From Alnus glutinosa (Eukaryota; Streptophyta; Magnoliopsida; Fagales; Betulaceae), in the NCBI RefSeq assembly GCF_958979055.1, contig NC_084898.1:21631124-21695123 (forward strand): DNA of 64,000 nucleotides, in the 5' to 3' direction. The notes beneath the pieces were generated by a model. The model had not been told where the DNA came from. It ran no database searches and worked only from the letters and a program-made list of their open reading frames with translations. Of this stretch, positions 59,400 through 64,000 are shown piece after piece (the first letter of the stretch is position 1; the number at the start of each line of letters is the position of its first letter). The position numbers and the translations under genes were made by a program.

Positions 59400-59700
59400 A
59401 GGCTTCTTCAACACATGAGAATAAACTTCACCATTTTACTTCCTGAGAATTTGGTGTTGAATATCTCTTAAAAAAGGAGGTAAGCTGCTAGGAAACTCAT
59501 CTAGGGCAACATCCATGCATTTCCTCCAAAAGAGGCTAGCTTCTCTTTTTCTTTAGCTACTAACATATACATCACACCATTACTTTCACTCTCTTTAACA
59601 AATTTAGACAATGGAAGAAAATTGCTATCCTCCCTTCTAGAAGATTTGGGAACTTTCTCCTCCTTACATGGTAAAAGGACAATCTAAACTTTTCCATCTC
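59400..59700 (-). mobile_element. Possible Ty3/Gypsy fragment before reverse transcriptase
   Basis: In minus-strand frames, RDIQHQI and an upstream decayed Asp/Pro-rich stretch resemble the segment that precedes the reverse transcriptase in plant Gypsy polyproteins. Frames are broken by stops. Short and degraded. Confidence 0.45.
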
Positions 59701-61248
59701 AGTAGTCAAATGTCTCAAAATAGTAAAATTTGACTATTATTATGTTTGTTTTCAATCCACCAGATGAGGCAAAGTGGCTATTTTTCTTATAGAATGAATA
59801 GTGAATAGGCTCTATAGCCTATTCACTATTAATTATATAACTCATAAAATATTGAGAAAAGTTAAAGCTAAAACTATATGATATTTATGTATCTCACTCT
59901 CTCTCCCACCCACTTTTCATTATAAAAAGCGTGCATAATAATGCATAATAAAAACGAACGAAATACTGACAATACTAGTGGCATTGAATATGAACAAATC
60001 GATGAACTCCATATGTACAAATTTCTCACTAGCATACCCTTGCTTTCTGGAGTTCATTGAAAGATGTGAACATTAGAGACGGTCAAACTCATTCTCAGCT
60101 GCAATCCAACCTTATCAAGAACATGTTGCAATTGCATGCTCAATCTTAAGAATTAATAGTCTTATTAATTATTGTATGTTTCTAGTTGCTTTGCTTTCCT
60201 TTTTGTGTTGTTGCTTTTTTTAAAAAAAAAATAAATAAATAAATAAAAATTGATCAATTGCTTTGTTCTTGGTTGTTTTGCTTTCATAAATTGTGTAATT
60301 ATGCTAGAATATTGAACAGTGCAAACATTCGTACTGTGTAGCTCAAAGAATATGTGAAAATGCAATATTTTCTATTTCATTAAGTGTTGACAAAAATATA
60401 ATAATAATAAAAAAAAGAAATGATATTTAAATGCAAGTAAATAGTAGAATAAAGAATCTGTTGGAGAGAGTATAGAAAAAATAATAGCTAAAGTATATAG
60501 TATATATTGCTATGACCATCATGAACATAGTAATGCTAAAAATCTCTCTTGTGTTGCGCTAATAATGATGTGGCTTTTACAATTATCATTAGGCTTGTGA
60601 TTAATCGATCACAATTGAATTTTTTGATAAAATTATAATTTTAAAAGCCACTTCATTTTTAGAGTGACAAAAGACAGACTTCTAGAATTACTCTCATGAA
60701 CAACACGTTTATCATACTGAATGTGACATGTTGCAGTTCGTGGGGGCAATATGTAAATTAATGAGTAGTAGTTGAGAGGAGCTAAATGTAATTAATCCTA
60801 TTTTTTTTTATTTTTTTCATAGCTTAGTTGGTTTACATTAAAATTAAGGAGCGATGAATATAAAATCGATCTTACGGATGCATGGATGTATATTCTCTAA
60901 AATTCTTAGTTATTTTAAAATTAAATTATTAAAATTTTATTGCATCAGTAATTATCATTTTTATCAACTTAGTGTTTACCACCTCAATATTTCTTACATT
61001 TTTATCATATTTTAAAGTAATAATTTTATTAAATGAAAAATTGTAAAGGATGTTCATCATCCCAATCCTATATTTAAGGTTAATAAAATCCTTAATGCAT
61101 GCAATCTCTAACAAGTGAGATAGGTATAACTTGAGGATTGGACAACAATCACAGCAAGAGTTGTCTTTAGCGACCAAATTATGAGCAATGACCCAAAAGT
61201 CGTCCTTGATAAGTTGTTACTAGTGATGACATTTTGTTGTCGGTGTTG

Positions 61249-61250
<2 letters not shown>
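59701..61250. other. AT-rich spacer without a gene
   Basis: No coding family or RNA gene recognised. Short AAAT and AAT runs near 60225 and 60400. Confidence 0.4.
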
Positions 61251-61282
<32 letters not shown>

Positions 61283-61315
61283 TGAGATTAGTGACATTAA
61301 AGAATTGGGGTATTA

Positions 61316-61364
<49 letters not shown>

Positions 61365-61378
61365 GGGGTATTACATTA
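61251..61378. repeat. A-run plus (ATT)n array
   Basis: A run of A at 61253-61280, then ATTGGGGTATTACATTA, then about 16 ATT units, then the same ATTGGGGTATTACATTA word again. Confidence 0.85.
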
Positions 61379-63142
61379 AGAGAAGGGCAATGTTGTAATA
61401 TGTTCAAGTATTACGTATGTATAAAAGAAAAATAAAATACACAATAAAGATAACATAGAAAAGGACACTGATATTGCATGTAAAATAAAAAGGTTTAAGG
61501 ATTATGTAATTAATATAATCTACGTACAGAAAATCAGCCGTATACCGACGCCTATTCGTCCGCGCTTATATTAAAATACCGCACTTTTTTTTTTTTGATT
61601 GAAATTGCTTTTTTTTTTTTTAATATTAAAAGGTGGAGAGGGGACGGTTAAACGTCCCCTCTCTATCGATTCTCTTTTAGTAAAGGGTTAACCGTTTATG
61701 AAAGGAATGATTTCTTAGCAAAGTAAGCTTTATGATTTTAGAAAAATGATATTTGTTTTCAAATTAAGGGAATGTTTTCAGAAAAAAATGCCAAGGTTTC
61801 TACAAAGTAGTTTTTATGTATGATCATAGATGAGTTATGAAATGTTCATACAGTCACATACTAGAACCATTTTACTTGCTTTTTGAGTCGTGGACTCATC
61901 ATTTCACTTGTGAACGTTGTTTACAAAGAAAAGAAGAACATGACCAGATAGCAGGGCAGAGACAATAAGGATAAGTTAAGCGAAAAATACTAGGAAGTTC
62001 CTTAAGTGAAAAAATATCCAAATACCTTAATTTCTCAAAGAGATATTAAGGTATCTAAATTAAGGTATTTAGGCCTAGATAATATACCATAGTTCACAAA
62101 ATCAATGCCTAATTAATTTCTCAAAGATCAAGACAAAATAAAATATATATAAAAAAAAAATCTCAATTCCTAAAATCTTATTACACTGCTTGATCAAAAT
62201 TTACTTTTAAGGTCTACAAAGACGATTGCTCTGATATCACATTGTCACGCATCGGCTTTTAAGGTGTGAGCTTTTGCTGCATTTAGCTCAAATAGATGGT
62301 GCATGAAGCTGTTCACGTACAAATAAGGGGAAAAAAAAAAAAAAAAAAACAGGAATTAAAAAAATTAAAAGTGGTATATATGTAAATTAAATGGTATGTT
62401 TTCGTGACTTGGTTGGACTACAAGTAAATTAATGAGCGATGAATATAAAACCCTATGGATTTGGGGACGTATATAGAGTCTCCAAAATTCTAATCTTCAT
62501 TTTTAAATTAAATTATTGAAATTTATTGCATCAATATTTATCATTTTTATGAGATTAAAACTAGCTACCTTGTAAAATTGAAATTTGTACTTGTAAATGA
62601 GCTCAATCTTGGTTTTGTTCAAACGGTTATGATTGAAATATCAATGGCCTCAAGTAAAAATGTTGAACTCATATACATAATGTGGTTAGAGTTAGCAGTG
62701 GAGGTTCCTTGGTTGGCACCACTAGTGCGTTTGGTACTACGATTTTCGCAGACTAGAAATTTGATTTTTAATTAAATTACATAAAATATATCGTTTGAGA
62801 GTGCGTTTTTTAAAAATTGCGATTTGAAAATTTAGAAAAATTTGAGTTTTCAAATTGCAGGCAACGACGAGCGTCTTTAAAAAAAATGTACGATTTTAAA
62901 GACTAAACTACTATTGTAATGAAATGCCAAACTGCGATTTTATTAAAGGCTTAATTAACTGCGTATTTAGAAATAACGATTTTAAATTGTACGTTTTCAA
63001 AACCACTATTTTTAAATCGCACATTTTTAAAAATCACAAACAAAAACCGACTATTATTAAACTAACTTTGTATTGCTCAAGCTAAAAAGAATTATTTTTC
63101 AACTGCGCTTCCAACTTACATTATACAGGATAATGCTAAAAA
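61379..63142. other. AT-rich spacer without a gene
   Basis: The region 62400-62560 resembles 60800-60960 (TAAATTAATGAGCGATGAATATAAA, shared words AATTAAATTATT and TTATTGCATCA), so a diverged interspersed repeat is present. No gene. Confidence 0.4.
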
Positions 63143-63257
63143 TATAACCCTAACCCAACTATTACACAATCCCAAGGCACATTAGGGTGTGATCCATTGT
63201 GTGGGTCTCACCCCAATGTGCCTTGAAGTTGTATAATAGTTAGGTTAGGGTTGTATA
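63143..63257. mobile_element. Foldback MITE
   Basis: The left arm TATAACCCTAACCCAACTAT... is matched by an inverse right arm ending ATAGTTAGGTTAGGGTTGTA. Arms of about 45 bp also include CAAGGCACATT / AATGTGCCTTG. No coding. Confidence 0.65.
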
Positions 63258-63429
63258 TGAATCAGGGCCCCATTATACAAGACAAGAAACAGTTAATGAC
63301 CGGTTTTCCATCACCATGGACATAAATAAATTTTCTGTTAAATTATTGACATTTCACCACATCATTATTTATCATTTTTATCAATTTAGTGTTTATGATC
63401 ACCTCAATACTTCTTACATTTTGATGTTG

Positions 63430-63790
63430 ATTAGACTGTGTTCAATTTCATGAGTAAAACAGGAAAAGACATGCGTGTTCGAACAAGAGCCCAGGCTTGT
63501 TCAAATGAACCTGATGGATGAGTTTCAAATGGACTCCTAGCCCCTAGGCAGTCCCGGTACGTTGATGGGTATCGACTACCAGTTCGCACTGTCAATCTTC
63601 CAGGGCCCAAATAATGGTCGGTCAATACCTGTTCGATCGAGGGGACTTCTTGAGAGGCTCAATCGATGGAAAATAGATGCGCATTTGATCGAGTGCTAAA
63701 AATTGAAACAACCTGAGACGTTCGATCGATATCTCATCGAAACTTGTTCGACCACGGACTTGCATCGCAAGGTTCTATTCAAAAAGACTT
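63430..63790. mobile_element. Probable LTR fragment with TTCGATCGA words
   Basis: GC-richer than its surroundings, with repeated TCGATCGA-like words (63631, 63662, 63721 and variants such as TTCGAACAAG). The style is like the palindrome-bearing LTRs at 35.7 and 39.9 kb. No boundary or partner LTR found. Confidence 0.4.
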
Positions 63791-64000
63791 AATTTTGTCC
63801 ATTTGAATTAGGGAAATATTCAAAATACTCAATAGTACTGCACTTGTTGTGCACTAGCTACTATTAATGCATCATTCCCCTTCAAATTAATGCATGCAAC
63901 TTGACAGTTTCATTTTATTTTGATTTCCTATGAGGTGGCTTTAAATAAGGTGGCATATGTGCTTGACAACTATGAGGACTCAAGTACTTGGGTTTGGCAT

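Noticed and set aside
1..64000. CRISPR array, operon or prokaryotic defence system
   Set aside because: Repeats seen are satellites or transposons; gene structure is that of a plant nucleus.

Overview
This is nuclear DNA from a flowering plant, a eudicot and probably a woody rosid. The evidence is many short exons with GT-AG introns, AT-rich intergenic DNA, (AT)n and poly-A/T tracts, and a dense layer of plant retrotransposons, TRIMs, SINEs and MITEs. The species cannot be named from the sequence. Eight conserved protein-coding genes are supported, seven of them complete. All are housekeeping or regulatory genes. No bacterial, CRISPR or operon-like content was seen.

Layout. 0-1.1 kb: 5' end of a phosphomevalonate kinase gene (minus) running off the left edge. 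1.1-5.3 kb: intergenic, with a MITE, a 3 x 356 bp tandem repeat and a TRIM. 5.3-12.6 kb: VPS25, ESCRT-II (plus), with a 2-kb 5'-UTR intron; its introns carry two TRIMs and a LINE remnant. 13.3-15.6 kb: AE7/MIP18-type Fe-S assembly factor (minus), whose first intron looks U12-type with AT-AA ends. 17.4-22.5 kb: IWS1 elongation factor (minus, 11 exons). 22.7-28.6 kb: repeats, including a hAT MITE with an 8-bp target duplication, a LINE reverse-transcriptase remnant and a foldback element. 28.6-30.6 kb: single-exon J-domain/DUF3444 protein (minus). 32.0-34.5 kb: 2.5-kb solo LTR. 35-41 kb: Copia (SIRE-like) and Ty3/Gypsy remnants, one Copia solo LTR being nested in a Gypsy integrase. 44.1-50.8 kb: bZIP16/GBF-type transcription factor (plus). 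51.6-52.4 kb: hAT MITE. 53.1-55.1 kb: F-box/DUF295 gene (plus). 55.8-58.5 kb: plastid-lipid-associated protein/fibrillin (minus). 58.6-64 kb: no gene, only degraded repeats.

The genes do not form one pathway. The J-domain gene, the bZIP16-like gene and the fibrillin appear in the same relative order as Arabidopsis At2g35540, At2g35530 and At2g35490 (from memory), so this part looks like a conserved syntenic block expanded by transposons. Exon coordinates were read by hand from splice sites and protein-family similarity. Each complete model keeps an open frame and has a total length close to the family norm. No wholly new system was found. The most unusual items are the apparent U12 AT-AA intron in AE7, LTRs carrying many copies of a 10-bp palindrome, and a nested, datable set of small retroelement insertions inside gene introns.
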